From Sphingomonas oryzagri (GTDB lineage Bacteria; Pseudomonadota; Alphaproteobacteria; Sphingomonadales; Sphingomonadaceae), in assembly GCF_029906645.1 (NCBI RefSeq), contig NZ_JARYGZ010000001.1, positions 1,545,208 through 1,609,207 on the forward strand: a stretch of DNA of 64,000 nucleotides, read 5' to 3'. The notes under the pieces are model-generated. The model was not told the DNA's origin. It ran no database searches and saw nothing but the letters and a program-made list of their open reading frames with translations. The translations under genes and the position numbers were made by a program. Shown in pieces: positions 48,751 through 58,000 of this stretch; the stretch's first letter is position 1; every line of letters starts with the position of its first letter.

Positions 48751-49415
48751 TACCACTCACCCCGGTAATCGTGATTTTCGGAGACCATCGCGACGAGGCT
48801 GGTCGGCCCGCCCTCCGGCGCGCTGACCTGGCGATCGATCTGCGGGCCGGGCTTCGGGCTCTTGCCCTCGGCCAACGCCTCCAGGATGGCGATCGTGCTG
48901 TCGTAGGTCAGGTCTTCGAAATTATCGTCGTTGATCTGGACCATCGGCGCGTTGGCGCAGGCGCCCAGGCACTCGACCTCGGTCAGCGTGAACAGGCCGT
49001 CGGGCGTGGTCTTGCCCTTAACGAGGCCCTTGTTCTTGCACGCCGCCAGCACGTCGTCCGATCCGCGCAGCATGCACGGCGTCGTGCCGCAGACCTGTAC
49101 GTGATAGCGGCCGACCGGCGCCAGGTTGAACATCGTGTAGAAGGTCGCGACCTCGTAGACGCGCATGTACGGCACGCCGATCTGCTTCGCGACATATTCG
49201 ATCACGGGGACGGGCAGCCAGCCCTGCGTCTGCGTGTCGGCGCCGACCTGCCGCTGGGCGAGATCGAGGAAGGCCAGCGACGCCGACTGCTCGCGCCCCT
49301 TGGGGAAGCGGGCGAGGATTTTCTGCGCCTTGGCCTCGTTCTCCGGCGTCCAGGCGAAATCGCCCCAGCGCGCGCGGGTCTCGGCCTCGTCGGGGATGTG
49401 AACTGCGTCAGCCAT
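48750..49415 (-). CDS. nuoE: NADH-quinone oxidoreductase subunit E
   Basis: The 221-residue thioredoxin-like 2Fe-2S subunit (N1a). Ligands are in [10 protein letters not shown] (about 105-114) and [10 protein letters not shown]. The C-terminal extension of about 50 residues beyond the ferredoxin-like domain (K-S-P-K-P-G-P-Q onward) is disordered-looking. Its start overlaps the end of the small membrane-protein gene at 49408-49599 by 8 bases. Confidence 0.96.
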
Positions 49416-49599
49416 TTAGCACCTTCAAGCGACGCCACATTTCGTAAATCGAAGCGCCGATCATCACGACCAAGATCACCGCTGCCATTTGCGGATTTGC
49501 GTTCCACGACCGGCCAACAGCGACGTTGACACCCGCCCAGATTGCCAGACCGGCAGCAAGGCCAACCGCCGTGGCAAAAGCGATTGCGCGAGGCCTCAC
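49408..49599 (-). CDS. Small two-span membrane protein embedded between nuoD and nuoE
   Basis: The 63-residue frame starts at GTG 49599, overlapping the nuoD stop as GTGA, and its stop overlaps the nuoE ATG by 8 bases. It has two hydrophobic spans (about 6-26 and 37-52) joined by a short loop G-R-S-W-N-A-N-P-Q, and a basic end [10 protein letters not shown]. The tight overlaps on both sides strongly suggest that it is translated. No known complex I subunit of this kind is encoded here in the textbook 14-gene order. It could be an accessory or assembly factor, or an unrelated passenger. Confidence 0.6.
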   Translation of the reverse strand: MRPRAIAFATAVGLAAGLAIWAGVNVAVGRSWNANPQMAAVILVVMIGASIYEMWRRLKVLNG

Positions 49600-50852
49600 C
49601 GATCGCACTCCCCGAACACGACGTCGATCGCGGAGAGGATGGCGGTGGTGTCGGCCAGCATGTGGCCCTTCATCATGAAATCCATCGCCTGCAGGTGGCT
49701 GAACGCCGTCGGGCGCAGCTTCACGCGGTACGGCTTGTTGGTGCCGTCCGAGACGAGATAGACGCCGAACTCGCCCTTGGGGCTTTCTGTCGCGACGTAC
49801 ACCTCGCCAGCGGGCACGTGGAAGCCCTCGGTATAGAGCTTGAAGTGGTGGATCAGCGCCTCCATCGAGCGCTTCATCTCGCCGCGCTTGGGCGGCGCCA
49901 CCTTGCGGTCGGTCGAGGCGATCGGGCCGTCCGGCATCTGCGCGATGCACTGCTTGATGATCCGCGCGGACTGGCGGACCTCCTCCACGCGCACCATGAA
50001 GCGATCGTAGCAGTCGCCCGAAGTGCCCACCGGCACGTCGAACTCCATGCGGTCATAGACTTCGTAGGGCTGCGACTTGCGGATGTCCCACGGCACGCCG
50101 GCGGCGCGGATCATCGGGCCGGAGAAGCCCCAGTTGATCGCGTCGTCACGGCTGACCACGCCGATGTCGACGTTACGCTGCTTGAAGATGCGGTTGTCGC
50201 CCACAAGGGTGATCGCGTCCTCGAACAGCTGGAGCCGGGTGTCCAGCCAGTCGCCGATGTCGGTCAGCAGCTTCAGCGGCACGTCCTGGTGGACACCGCC
50301 GGGGCGGAACCACGCCATGTGCATCCGCGCGCCGGACGCGCGCTCGAAGAAGCCGTAGGTGTCCTCGCGCACCTCGAACATCCACAGGTTCGGCGTCATC
50401 GCGCCGACATCCATGATGTGCGACCCCAAGTTCATCATGTGGTTGGAGATGCGGGAGAGCTCGGCGAACAGCACGCGCAGATACTGGGCGCGCAGCGGCA
50501 CCTCGATCCCCAGCAGCTTCTCGACCGCCAGAACGTAGCTATGCTCCATGTTGAGCGGCGAGCAATAATCCAGCCGATCGAGATAGGGCACGTTCTGGAG
50601 GTAGGTGCGCGCCTCCATCAGCTTTTCGGTGCCGCGATGGAGCAGGCCGACATGCGGATCGACACGCTCGACGATCTCGCCGTCCAGCTCCAGCACCAGG
50701 CGCAGCACGCCGTGCGCGGCCGGATGCTGCGGGCCGAAGTTGATCGTATAGTTCTTGATCTCGACATCGCCGACCGAGGGCTTGTCCTCGCCGGTATAGA
50801 GCATGTCGGCGGCGACGCGCGCGTCCTGCAGTTCGTGGAGGTCGGCCATCAT
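49596..50852 (-). CDS. nuoD: NADH-quinone oxidoreductase subunit D
   Basis: The 418-residue 49-kDa-type subunit forms the quinone site with NuoB. Conserved [21 protein letters not shown] and the C-terminal D-V-V-F-G-E-C-D-R are present. It is separate from NuoC, as usual in alphaproteobacteria and unlike the E. coli NuoCD fusion. The start overlaps the nuoC stop as ATGA; an ATG one codon later is equally possible. Confidence 0.97.
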   Translation of the reverse strand: MMADLHELQDARVAADMLYTGEDKPSVGDVEIKNYTINFGPQHPAAHGVLRLVLELDGEIVERVDPHVGLLHRGTEKLMEARTYLQNVPYLDRLDYCSPLNMEHSYVLAVEKLLGIEVPLRAQYLRVLFAELSRISNHMMNLGSHIMDVGAMTPNLWMFEVREDTYGFFERASGARMHMAWFRPGGVHQDVPLKLLTDIGDWLDTRLQLFEDAITLVGDNRIFKQRNVDIGVVSRDDAINWGFSGPMIRAAGVPWDIRKSQPYEVYDRMEFDVPVGTSGDCYDRFMVRVEEVRQSARIIKQCIAQMPDGPIASTDRKVAPPKRGEMKRSMEALIHHFKLYTEGFHVPAGEVYVATESPKGEFGVYLVSDGTNKPYRVKLRPTAFSHLQAMDFMMKGHMLADTTAILSAIDVVFGECDR

Positions 50853-51508
50853 TTCTTCTCCGTGGCCGGTGCCGGCGAGGGAGCGCCCGGCGCCTGCGGC
50901 GCCTTCTCGTCACCCGGCAGCATATATTGCGCGCCTTCCCACGGGGAGAGGAAGTCGAAGCTGCGGAAATCCTGCGCCAGCTGCACCGGCTCGTACACCA
51001 CGCGCTTCGCCTCTTCCGAATAGCGCAGCTCGACATAGCCCGTCATCGGGAAGTCCTTGCGCAGCGGATGGCCGCGGAAGCCGTAATCGGTGAGGATGCG
51101 ACGCAGATCGGGGTTGCCGTCGAACAGCACGCCGATCATGTCGTAGACCTCGCGCTCCAGCCAGCCGGCGTTGCGCCACAGGCCCGTCGCCGACGGCACC
51201 GGCTTCGCCTCGTCCGTCTGCACATGGACGTGGAGGCGATGGTTCCTGGTCAGCGACAGCAGGCAATAGACCACCTCGAAGCGATCCTGCCCGCGATCGG
51301 GATAGTCGACCCCGGCGATCTCCATGAGCTGCTGATATTCCAGCCCCTTGGTGTCCTTCAGGATGCCGAGCGCGGTGGCGGTCGCCTCGCGCTTCACATG
51401 CAGCTGGATCTCGCCGGCCTGCTCGAACGCATCGACCAGCGCATCGCCGAGCGCGGCCTTCGCCGCCTCGATCACGCCGTCATTGGTCGAGAATTTGGGA
51501 TAGTTCAT
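50849..51508 (-). CDS. nuoC: NADH-quinone oxidoreductase subunit C
   Basis: The 219-residue 30-kDa-type subunit has the signature [10 protein letters not shown] and [19 protein letters not shown] Pro/Ala-rich tail follows. It scaffolds NuoD. It lies 9 bases after nuoB. Confidence 0.96.
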   Translation of the reverse strand: MNYPKFSTNDGVIEAAKAALGDALVDAFEQAGEIQLHVKREATATALGILKDTKGLEYQQLMEIAGVDYPDRGQDRFEVVYCLLSLTRNHRLHVHVQTDEAKPVPSATGLWRNAGWLEREVYDMIGVLFDGNPDLRRILTDYGFRGHPLRKDFPMTGYVELRYSEEAKRVVYEPVQLAQDFRSFDFLSPWEGAQYMLPGDEKAPQAPGAPSPAPATEKK

Positions 51509-51517
51509 GGCGATCCC

Positions 51518-52072
51518 TCAGCGCTCGACCGTGCCGACGCGGCGGATCTTCCGCTGCAGCTGCATGATACCATAGAGCAATGCCTCGGCGGTCGGCGGAC
51601 AACCGGGGACGTAGATGTCCACCGGCACGATCCGGTCGCAGCCGCGCACGACGCTGTAGCTGTAGTGATAATAGCCGCCGCCATTGGCGCAGCTGCCCAT
51701 CGAGATGACGTATTTCGGCTCCGACATCTGGTCGTAGACCTTGCGGAGCGCGGGCGCCATCTTGTTGCACAGCGTGCCGGCGACGATCATCACGTCCGAC
51801 TGGCGCGGCGATGCGCGCGGGGCGGCCCCGAAGCGCTCCAGATCGTAGCGCGGCATGTTGACGTGGATCATCTCCACCGCGCAGCACGCCAGCCCGAAGG
51901 TCATCCACCAGAGCGAGCCGGTGCGCGCCCACTGGAACAGTTCCTCGGTCGAGGTGACGAGGAAGCCCTTGTCCTGCACCTCGGCGGAAAGATCGTCGAA
52001 GAACGCACGGTCCGGCGGCATATGCTCCGGAGCGAAGGGGGCGTTCGGATCGCGGGCGACTTCTACTCCCAC
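51518..52072 (-). CDS. nuoB: NADH-quinone oxidoreductase subunit B
   Basis: The 184-residue subunit holds the terminal N2 cluster. Ligands are in [16 protein letters not shown] and V-P-G-C-P-P. GTG 52072 is chosen (M-G-V-E-V-A-R-D-P); it overlaps nuoA by 10 bases. A downstream ATG at residue 18 (M-P-P-D-R) is an alternative. The frame continues open upstream only as shadow of nuoA. Confidence 0.95.
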   Translation of the reverse strand: MGVEVARDPNAPFAPEHMPPDRAFFDDLSAEVQDKGFLVTSTEELFQWARTGSLWWMTFGLACCAVEMIHVNMPRYDLERFGAAPRASPRQSDVMIVAGTLCNKMAPALRKVYDQMSEPKYVISMGSCANGGGYYHYSYSVVRGCDRIVPVDIYVPGCPPTAEALLYGIMQLQRKIRRVGTVER

Positions 52073-52440
52073 TCGAGAGCTCCCTTCTTCCACGCATAGA
52101 CAAAGCCGAGCACCAGTTCGGCGAGGAAGCCCATCATCGCGAACCAGCCGGTCCAGCCGATCTCCTTGAGCGACACCGCCCACGGATAGAGGAAGGCCGC
52201 TTCGAGATCGAAGACGATGAACAGGATCGCAACGAGGTAGAAGCGCACGTCGAACTGCGCGCGGCTGTCCTCGAACGCCGGGAAGCCGCACTCATACTCG
52301 GAGAGCTTGTCGGTGGTCGGCTTGTAGCTGCCGGTGAGGCGCGACACGACCATCGGGAGCACCACGAAGGCGGTCGAGAGGAGGAGCGCCACCCCCAGGA
52401 ACAGCAGGATCGGGAGATATTGGGCGGCGACGGACGCCAT
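52063..52440 (-). CDS. nuoA: NADH-quinone oxidoreductase subunit A
   Basis: The 125-residue three-span subunit has the conserved loop [10 protein letters not shown] (about 48-57) with its quinone-site cysteine and the membrane acidic [11 protein letters not shown] segment. It is the first gene of the operon nuoA-B-C-D-(small)-E-F-(small)-G-H-I-J-K-L-M-N. A promoter candidate and a GC hairpin lie in its leader. Confidence 0.96.
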   Translation of the reverse strand: MASVAAQYLPILLFLGVALLLSTAFVVLPMVVSRLTGSYKPTTDKLSEYECGFPAFEDSRAQFDVRFYLVAILFIVFDLEAAFLYPWAVSLKEIGWTGWFAMMGFLAELVLGFVYAWKKGALEWE

Positions 52441-52495
52441 GGCTTTCTCCGGAACGCAGGAACGGGCCTCCGAGGAGGCCCCATTAACGGGGGCT

Positions 52496-52523
52496 GTCTA
52501 GGCCCGCTGCACCTGCGAAACAA
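52496..52523 (-). promoter_or_regulatory. Candidate promoter for the nuo operon
   Basis: Read leftward, TTGTTT, a 16-base spacer and CTAGAC lie about 55 bases upstream of the nuoA ATG. A GC-rich hairpin (GGCCTCC / GGAGGCC) and a TTAACGG element sit in the leader between them. The match to consensus is moderate. Confidence 0.35.
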
Positions 52524-52603
52524 GGGGTTGGAACAGTGAGAATGAATCGCAAAAAGGCGGAATATCGCGGGTTTCTTAACTCGCCGACCTTAGGGACGAT
52601 CGC

Positions 52604-54199
52604 ATGAACCGGCTGCGCGCGCTTCCTCCCGCCTTGTTGTGGGCGTTCCCCCTGGGCCTGGCGGCGTTAGCGCTGTCAGCAGCGAGCGGCGGACTCTCGC
52701 GCAGCTTCCTCGATCCGGACGAATCGGCGCACTACGTCAACACGCTGTTCATCGCCGACTGGCTGCGCGCCGGGTGCCCCTCGCCGATGCCGTTCGCGAG
52801 GGATTTCTACGCACATTTCCCCAAACTCTCGATCGGCCACTGGCCGCCGGGCTGGTATGCGCTGCTGGCGCCCCTGTTCGCGGCGCTCCGCCCCTCCCCG
52901 TTCGGCGCGGCAATTCTATCGGCGTTCATTGCCGGTCTGCCCGCGCTGACGATCGTCTGGGCGCTGGATCGGGTCGGCGCTCGGCGCTGGGGCATCGTCG
53001 CGGCGTTCGCCTATCTGCTGCTCCCGCTGGTCGCCAACGAGGCGCGCTATTTCCGGATCGACCAACCGGTCGCACTGGTCGCAGGCCTCGCGGCGATCGC
53101 CTGGTTCCGCGCGACCGAGAGACCGGGCCTGTGGCGCTATCTGCTGTTCGGCGCGCTGGCCGCCTTCGCGACGCTGACCAAGGGCAATGGGGCGCTCGCC
53201 GTGCTGATCCCGGCATTCGACATCCTGATGGCGGGGCGGTGGCGGCAGCTGGCCGACTGGCGGCTGTGGGTCGCGGCGGCGGCGACGCTGATCGTGGTGG
53301 CGCCGTGGTATTATGTGTCGTTCAAGATCTCGGCGGGCGGCTTCAACTACGCGCCGGGGCCGGCCTATGCCTGGCTGTCGCTCAAGACGGACGCGGCCGC
53401 GCTGTACGAGACGCTGGGCGCCATCGGCTTGCTCGCCGCGCTGTTCGGCGCGGTCACGGGCTGGCAGGAACCGCTCTTCCGGCCGATTGTCCGCCTGTCG
53501 ATCGCCGTCATCCTCGCGACGTTGCTGTTCCAGGCCGCGATCCCGGTGGCGCTGGAGGATCGCTACGTCCTGCCGGCGATCCCGTGGCTGGTGGTGCTGA
53601 TCGCGATCGGTCCGCTCGCGGCGGCCGAGCGCAATCCGATCGGGGCGATCGTCCCGACGATCGTGATCCTTGCGGCGCTGGTGCCGTTAATCGGCGGGGT
53701 CGCCCATCAACCGGCAAAGCCTGACATCGGCGCGCCCGCGATTGCGCGCGCGATGAGTCATCAGCCCGGCATCTGGCTGATCGACGGCAGGGCCGGCGGC
53801 GAAGGCGCGGTGATCGCGGAGGCGGCCTATGCCGACGACGGACGCCGCGCGATCTGGGCGGCGCGCGCCTCGCAATGGCTGTCGGCGAGCGACTTCATGG
53901 GGCGCGGCTATCGGCTCAGCGTCCACTCGCCGGCCGAAGCGCGTGGCGTGCTGGATCGGCTGGGCGTCGTCGGCGTGGTTTCGGTCGCGGAGAAAGGCCG
54001 TCTCGCCTATCCGCACAGCGCGCTGCTGCGCGAAGCGGTCGGCCTGCCGGGCTTCTCGATCGATGACCACCCTTTCGTAACGGGCACCGGATCGAACCTG
54101 ATCGCCGAACGGAAAGCACCGATCGCGGCGCATCCGGAACTACTGACGTCGGGCAGCGGATCTGCCGACGTAGCCGCGATGGGCAAGGCGCTCCGCTAG
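52604..54199 (+). CDS. GT-C family membrane glycosyltransferase (GT39/ArnT-like)
   Basis: The 531-residue protein has about ten spans in the N-terminal 370 residues, and the first periplasmic loop contains L-D-P-D-E-S-A-H-Y (about 37-45), the acidic motif of polyprenyl-phosphate-sugar-dependent glycosyltransferases. The C-terminal 150 residues form a soluble periplasmic domain. The donor would be a lipid-linked sugar; the acceptor is unknown. Relatives modify lipid A, proteins or cell-surface glycans. It is divergent from nuoA, and its 3' end carries a palindromic repeat. Confidence 0.8.
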   Translation: MNRLRALPPALLWAFPLGLAALALSAASGGLSRSFLDPDESAHYVNTLFIADWLRAGCPSPMPFARDFYAHFPKLSIGHWPPGWYALLAPLFAALRPSPFGAAILSAFIAGLPALTIVWALDRVGARRWGIVAAFAYLLLPLVANEARYFRIDQPVALVAGLAAIAWFRATERPGLWRYLLFGALAAFATLTKGNGALAVLIPAFDILMAGRWRQLADWRLWVAAAATLIVVAPWYYVSFKISAGGFNYAPGPAYAWLSLKTDAAALYETLGAIGLLAALFGAVTGWQEPLFRPIVRLSIAVILATLLFQAAIPVALEDRYVLPAIPWLVVLIAIGPLAAAERNPIGAIVPTIVILAALVPLIGGVAHQPAKPDIGAPAIARAMSHQPGIWLIDGRAGGEGAVIAEAAYADDGRRAIWAARASQWLSASDFMGRGYRLSVHSPAEARGVLDRLGVVGVVSVAEKGRLAYPHSALLREAVGLPGFSIDDHPFVTGTGSNLIAERKAPIAAHPELLTSGSGSADVAAMGKALR

Positions 54200-54206
54200 G
54201 TTCACT

Positions 54207-54280
54207 CGTCATCGCGAGGTGCGAAGCACCGTGGCGATCCAGGTGCCGGACTGGATTGCTTCGCTACACTCGCAATGACG
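54207..54280. repeat. Palindromic dispersed repeat, copy 3
   Basis: A 74-bp element with CGTCATCGCGAG and CTCGCAATGACG ends; its inner blocks GGCGATCCA and TGGATTGCTTCG match copy 1 closely. It lies between the convergent glycosyltransferase and inositol-phosphatase genes. Confidence 0.88.
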
Positions 54281-54292
54281 AAAAAGGGAAGA

Positions 54293-55105
54293 TCAGCGCA
54301 GCGCGCCGGCCACCAGCTTGAGCAAACGCGGGTGGAGGCTGTCGTTCGCCGCCAGCCACTGCTTGCGCTCGCGGGTCTGGTCGCCGCCGCGGAAATCGGT
54401 GACGAAGCCGCCGGCCTCACGCACGAGCAGTTCGCCCGCCGCCACGTCCCACGGCCTGAGATCGGTTTCCCAAAAGCCGTCGAAGCGGCCCGCTGCCACC
54501 CACGCAAGGTCCAGCGCGGCCGAGCCGAAGCGACGCACACCCGCGACCTCGGGACCGACGGCGTGGTAGATCTTCTGCCACTCGGTGAAATCGCCATGGC
54601 CCTTGAACGGCATGCCGGTGGCGAGCAGCGCCTCGGACACGTCGCGGCGCGACGAGACACGCAGGCGGCGATCGTGCAGCCAGGCGCCCCGGCCCTTCTC
54701 CGCCCAGAAGCTCTCGTCGGTCAGCGGCTGGTAGACCAGGCCCGCGACCAGCTCGCTCTTGCCCGACGGGCGCGGTTCCTCGACCGCGATCGAGATGGCG
54801 AAATGCGGGATCGAATGGAGGAAGTTGGAGGTGCCGTCGATCGGATCGACGATCCAGCGCGGCTTGGACGGATCGCCCTCCACCGAACCGCCCTCTTCCG
54901 CGAGGATGCCCCAATCCGGGCGCGCATGGCGCAGCTCGTCGAGGATCGTGCGCTCGGCGGCCTTGTCGGCGGCGGAGACGAAGTCCGCCGGCCCCTTGCG
55001 GGACACCTGCAGCGCATCGACCTCGCCGAAATCGCGGCGCAGCTTGGGCGCCGCCTTGCGCGCGGCCTTCTGCATGACGGTGATCAGGCCGGAATGGGCA
55101 ACCAT
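54293..55105 (-). CDS. suhB: Inositol monophosphatase family protein (SuhB-like)
   Basis: Starting at ATG 55105 the product has 270 residues. Metal and substrate motifs are complete: G-I-L-A-E-E-G-G (about 70-77), W-I-V-D-P-I-D-G-T-S-N-F-L-H (about 88-101) and W-D-V-A-A-G-E-L-L-V-R-E-A-G-G near the C-terminus. Members hydrolyse myo-inositol 1-phosphate; bacterial SuhB can also affect rRNA transcription complexes. The true substrate is not readable. It follows efp on the same strand with hairpins between. Confidence 0.9.
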   Translation of the reverse strand: MVAHSGLITVMQKAARKAAPKLRRDFGEVDALQVSRKGPADFVSAADKAAERTILDELRHARPDWGILAEEGGSVEGDPSKPRWIVDPIDGTSNFLHSIPHFAISIAVEEPRPSGKSELVAGLVYQPLTDESFWAEKGRGAWLHDRRLRVSSRRDVSEALLATGMPFKGHGDFTEWQKIYHAVGPEVAGVRRFGSAALDLAWVAAGRFDGFWETDLRPWDVAAGELLVREAGGFVTDFRGGDQTRERKQWLAANDSLHPRLLKLVAGALR

Positions 55106-55117
55106 GGTCTTCTCTCC

Positions 55118-55212
55118 CCCCTCCGCACGGGAGGGGCTGGCTGGAAACAGCAAGGGCGGGTGAGCACATCGATGCCCTTCCCGCCCTCGACCCTCCCGAC
55201 AAGGCGGGAGGG
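55118..55212. repeat. Two GGGAGG/CCTCCC hairpins between efp and the inositol-phosphatase gene
   Basis: CCCCTCC/GGAGGGG (55118-55136) and CCCTCCCG/CGGGAGGG (55191-55212) are GC stems with short loops and no U tail. The second begins 10 bases past the efp stop and could work as a terminator or 3' stabiliser. They resemble the hairpin at 5344-5366. Confidence 0.5.
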
Positions 55213-55221
55213 GAACAAGGA

Positions 55222-55785
55222 TCAATCCGCGCGGCGGACGTAGGTCTGTTCGTAGACGTCGACGACGATCTTCGTCCCCGAGCCGATATGCGGCGGCACC
55301 ATCACGCGCACGCCGTTGTCGAGCAGCGCCGGCTTGTAGGACGACGAGGCGGTCTGCCCCTTCACCACCGCGTCGGCCTCGACGATCGTCGCCTCGACGG
55401 TGTCGGGCAGCTGCACGCTGATCGGCTCCTCGTCGTACAGCTCCATCACCACGTCCATGCCGTCCTGCAGGAAGGCGGCCGCGTCGCCGAGCAGATCGCG
55501 CGGCAGGTTGGTCTGGTCGTAGGTTTCCTTGTCCATGAAGGTCAGCATGTCGCCGTCCGCGAACAGGAACTGGAAATCCTTGGTGTCGAGGCGCACGCGC
55601 TCCACCGTCTCGGCCGAGCGGAAGCGAACGTTGTTCTTGCGGCCATCGCGCAGGTTCTTCATCTCGACCTGCATGTACGCGCCGCCCTTGCCCGGCTGCG
55701 TGTGCTGGATCTTCACGGCGCGCCAGATGCCGCCTTCATATTCGATGATGTTGCCGGGACGGATGTCCACGCCGCTGATCTTCAT
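55222..55785 (-). CDS. efp: Elongation factor P
   Basis: The 187-residue factor relieves ribosome stalling at polyproline stretches. It opens [12 protein letters not shown]. The modification-site lysine is in H-T-Q-P-G-K-G-G-A (about residue 34), and K rather than R fits the EpmA-type lysylation branch. Two OB domains follow, ending [13 protein letters not shown]. Several long Pro-rich proteins occur in this window (the SecG tail, the 54-residue peptide) that would need it. Confidence 0.96.
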   Translation of the reverse strand: MKISGVDIRPGNIIEYEGGIWRAVKIQHTQPGKGGAYMQVEMKNLRDGRKNNVRFRSAETVERVRLDTKDFQFLFADGDMLTFMDKETYDQTNLPRDLLGDAAAFLQDGMDVVMELYDEEPISVQLPDTVEATIVEADAVVKGQTASSSYKPALLDNGVRVMVPPHIGSGTKIVVDVYEQTYVRRAD

Positions 55786-55870
55786 TGCGACACCTGGTTT
55801 CTGTAGGATGGAAAAGAGCAGGCGCGGCCTGTAGCGCCGGACGGGCCCGCGGGCAAGTCAGCCGGGAAAC

Positions 55871-56314
55871 TTAGACCTGCATAGCAGCCGCGACACGCGC
55901 CTGCTGTTCGGCGGAGAATAAAGTCTCGCCCTCGCCCGGCAGCGTCTCGAACGCCGGCACGCCTTGAGGCAGCACCACCCACGGATGCTTGGAGCGCACG
56001 AAAACGTGGAGGTCGGGCGACAGCCGCTCGGATTCGTCGAGCGTGCCGACGCGCAGGAACAGGATGCGATCGCCGAACATGGGGTGCGTCGCCCAGAGCA
56101 GCACGCCGCACCGGCCGCATTTCGTGCCGAACCCGTCGGTGACAGGCTCGCCTTTGGACAGCGTCACCCGATCCGCCTCGATCATCGCATTCACCGCGAA
56201 GGCGGCGCCGGTGAGCGTCTGGCAATCGCGGCAATGGCAGCCGTTCACGCAGATCGGATCGCCCTCCATCCGGTAGCGCACGTCACCGCAATAGCATCCT
56301 CCGTCGAGCGTCAT
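55871..56314 (-). CDS. GFA-domain (glutathione-dependent formaldehyde-activating-like) zinc protein
   Basis: The 147-residue product starts at ATG 56314, one base after the peptidase stop. Zinc-binding cysteines occur in G-G-C-Y-C-G-D-V-R-Y, N-G-C-H-C-R-D-C and K-C-G-R-C-G-V-L-L-W, the pattern of the GFA/CENP-V fold. Despite the name, most members have no proven glutathione-formaldehyde activity. It is the last gene of a coupled L,D-transpeptidase-M23 peptidase-GFA unit. Confidence 0.85.
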   Translation of the reverse strand: MTLDGGCYCGDVRYRMEGDPICVNGCHCRDCQTLTGAAFAVNAMIEADRVTLSKGEPVTDGFGTKCGRCGVLLWATHPMFGDRILFLRVGTLDESERLSPDLHVFVRSKHPWVVLPQGVPAFETLPGEGETLFSAEQQARVAAAMQV

Positions 56315-56315
56315 C

Positions 56316-56897
56316 TCACTTCCCCGCCAGCACCGGATAGGGATTGATCTCCTCGCCCTGCCACCAGCCCTCGCCCGGCGCCATGCGGTGGATCTCGAAA
56401 TGAAGGTGTGGGGCTGCCGGATCGGCATCCCCGGTCGATCCGACCGCCGCGATCTCCTGCCCCGCCTTCACCGCCTGCCCTTCGACCAGCATCGGCGCGT
56501 AATGATCGAGATGGGCGTAATAATAGACGATGCCGCCGTCCGCCGACCGCTCGTAGATAGTGTTGCCGCCGCGACTGCTCTGGAACAGCTTCTCGATCCT
56601 GCCGTCGGCGGCCGCCAGCACCGGCGTGCCGGCCGGCGCCATGATGTCGATCGCATGGTGGACGCGCGTGCCGTCGCCGCGCGGCTCCGCCCAATTGTCG
56701 CGGAGCGCGGAGGGCTGGACGCCCTGCACGGGCATCACCAGCCCGCCATTGCGGGGCGCCGGCGCCCGCGCAACCTGCGGCCCGGTCGAGCCGCCGCCCG
56801 CCCCGCTCCAGCCCGGCCCGGTGACGCGGACCACCGATGCGAAGGCGATGATCCCCAGCAGGATCAGCAGCCCGACGAAGATTCCGAAGCGGCTCAT
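56316..56897 (-). CDS. M23-family (LytM) peptidase
   Basis: The 193-residue product starts at ATG 56897 (M-S-R-F-G-I-F-V-G), with an N-terminal membrane anchor (about 4-23) and a periplasmic LytM domain (about 85-190). Zinc ligands are visible as H-H-A-I-D-I-M-A (H-x3-D) and H-L-H-F-E-I-H near the end. Such enzymes cleave peptidoglycan cross-links. The ATG overlaps the upstream L,D-transpeptidase stop as ATGA, so a cutter and a cross-linker of peptidoglycan are coupled. Confidence 0.9.
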   Translation of the reverse strand: MSRFGIFVGLLILLGIIAFASVVRVTGPGWSGAGGGSTGPQVARAPAPRNGGLVMPVQGVQPSALRDNWAEPRGDGTRVHHAIDIMAPAGTPVLAAADGRIEKLFQSSRGGNTIYERSADGGIVYYYAHLDHYAPMLVEGQAVKAGQEIAAVGSTGDADPAAPHLHFEIHRMAPGEGWWQGEEINPYPVLAGK

Positions 56898-57943
56898 GGC
56901 TGGAAGATAGCAGGCGTTCCGGCCTTGACCATCAGCGAAAGCCGCGCGGCGTCCCAGTTGGTCATGCGCACGCAGCCGTGGCTGGCGGTGCGGCCGATAT
57001 TCTCCGGCATGGGTGTGCCGTGGATGCCGTAATGCGGCTTGTTGAGATCCATCCAGATCACGCCCACAGGCCCGTTCGGCCCCGGCGGCAGCATCGCCGA
57101 TTTCTCGCCGGGCTTGGCATCCCAGAACAGCTTCGGGTTGAAGTGGAATTTCGGATTGTAGTCGAACGCCTGGATCTTCCACGTGCCGATCGGCAGTGGA
57201 TCGTGGCTGCTGCCCGTCGTCACCGGAAACTGGGCGAGCAATTTGTCCTGCGCGTCGTAGACCGACAGCGTCTTGTCGCCCTTGGACACGACGATGTGAT
57301 CGGCCTGCGGCTGGCTGCTGTCCACGTTCAGCCCGGCGAGCGTCTGCTTGTAGCCATCGGGCAGATTGGCCGGATAGGCACGCCCGCCGGTCACCACGTT
57401 GGGCACCTTGATCCTGGCGCCCGGCGCCACCGGCGTATCCGGCGAGTTGAGCGCGATCAGCACCGCGTTGGTGGTGTGATAGCGTTCGGCCAGCATCTCC
57501 AGCGGGTTGGAGTAACCGAGCGAGGGCAGCTTGGCCTGCTCGTCCTCCTTCTTCGGAATCGGGCCGACGAACTGGCCGGCGAGATCCGCGTCGGTCAACG
57601 TCAGTTCGCGCACCGGCTGGGTGGCGTTGAACTTGTCGAGCGCGGCGCCCGTGCGCTGGTCGATCTCACCGGTGGCGACGACCCCGTTCGCCTTCTGGAA
57701 TCCGGCGATGGCGCGCTTGAGACCGGCACCCGCCTTGCCGTCGATCACGCCGGGCGAGAAACCGAGATGATCGAGGATCACCTGCGTCTTCATGATGTTG
57801 AGATCGAGGCCGGGCTTGGGCTTGGCCGGGGCGGGCTTCGCAACCATCGCGGGCGCCTTGGCCGGCGGCTTCGGCGCGGCGGCGAGCGGCGCGGCCAGCA
57901 TCGCGGCCATGGCTCCAAGAGCGATCGTACGGACCCTGAACAT
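56894..57943 (-). CDS. L,D-transpeptidase with peptidoglycan-binding domain
   Basis: Start at ATG 57943, with AGAGG just upstream; a GTG two codons earlier is also in frame. The 349-residue product has a signal peptide ending near A-A-P-L-A-A-A, a PG_binding_1-type helical domain (about 45-105, with G-V-I-D-G-K-A-G), a LysM-like or linker middle (about 130-190) and a C-terminal YkuD domain with H-Y-G-I-H-G-T-P and catalytic S-H-G-C-V-R-M-T. It should form 3-3 cross-links or anchor proteins in the periplasm. It leads a three-gene coupled unit. Confidence 0.92.
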   Translation of the reverse strand: MFRVRTIALGAMAAMLAAPLAAAPKPPAKAPAMVAKPAPAKPKPGLDLNIMKTQVILDHLGFSPGVIDGKAGAGLKRAIAGFQKANGVVATGEIDQRTGAALDKFNATQPVRELTLTDADLAGQFVGPIPKKEDEQAKLPSLGYSNPLEMLAERYHTTNAVLIALNSPDTPVAPGARIKVPNVVTGGRAYPANLPDGYKQTLAGLNVDSSQPQADHIVVSKGDKTLSVYDAQDKLLAQFPVTTGSSHDPLPIGTWKIQAFDYNPKFHFNPKLFWDAKPGEKSAMLPPGPNGPVGVIWMDLNKPHYGIHGTPMPENIGRTASHGCVRMTNWDAARLSLMVKAGTPAIFQP

Positions 57944-58000
57944 GCACACCTCTCGTCATCGTGACGGAGGAGTAACGCCCTGTCGGCGCTCAAATATCCG

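Noticed and set aside
52550-52600. CtrA site (TTAAC...TTAGG) before the glycosyltransferase gene
   Set aside because: The spacing between cores is 10 bases, not 7.
56894-57943. Two convergent evolutionary copies of one L,D-transpeptidase gene in the window
   Set aside because: The two YkuD proteins differ in domain content (one has a peptidoglycan-binding domain) and in sequence around the catalytic motif, so they are not a recent duplication.
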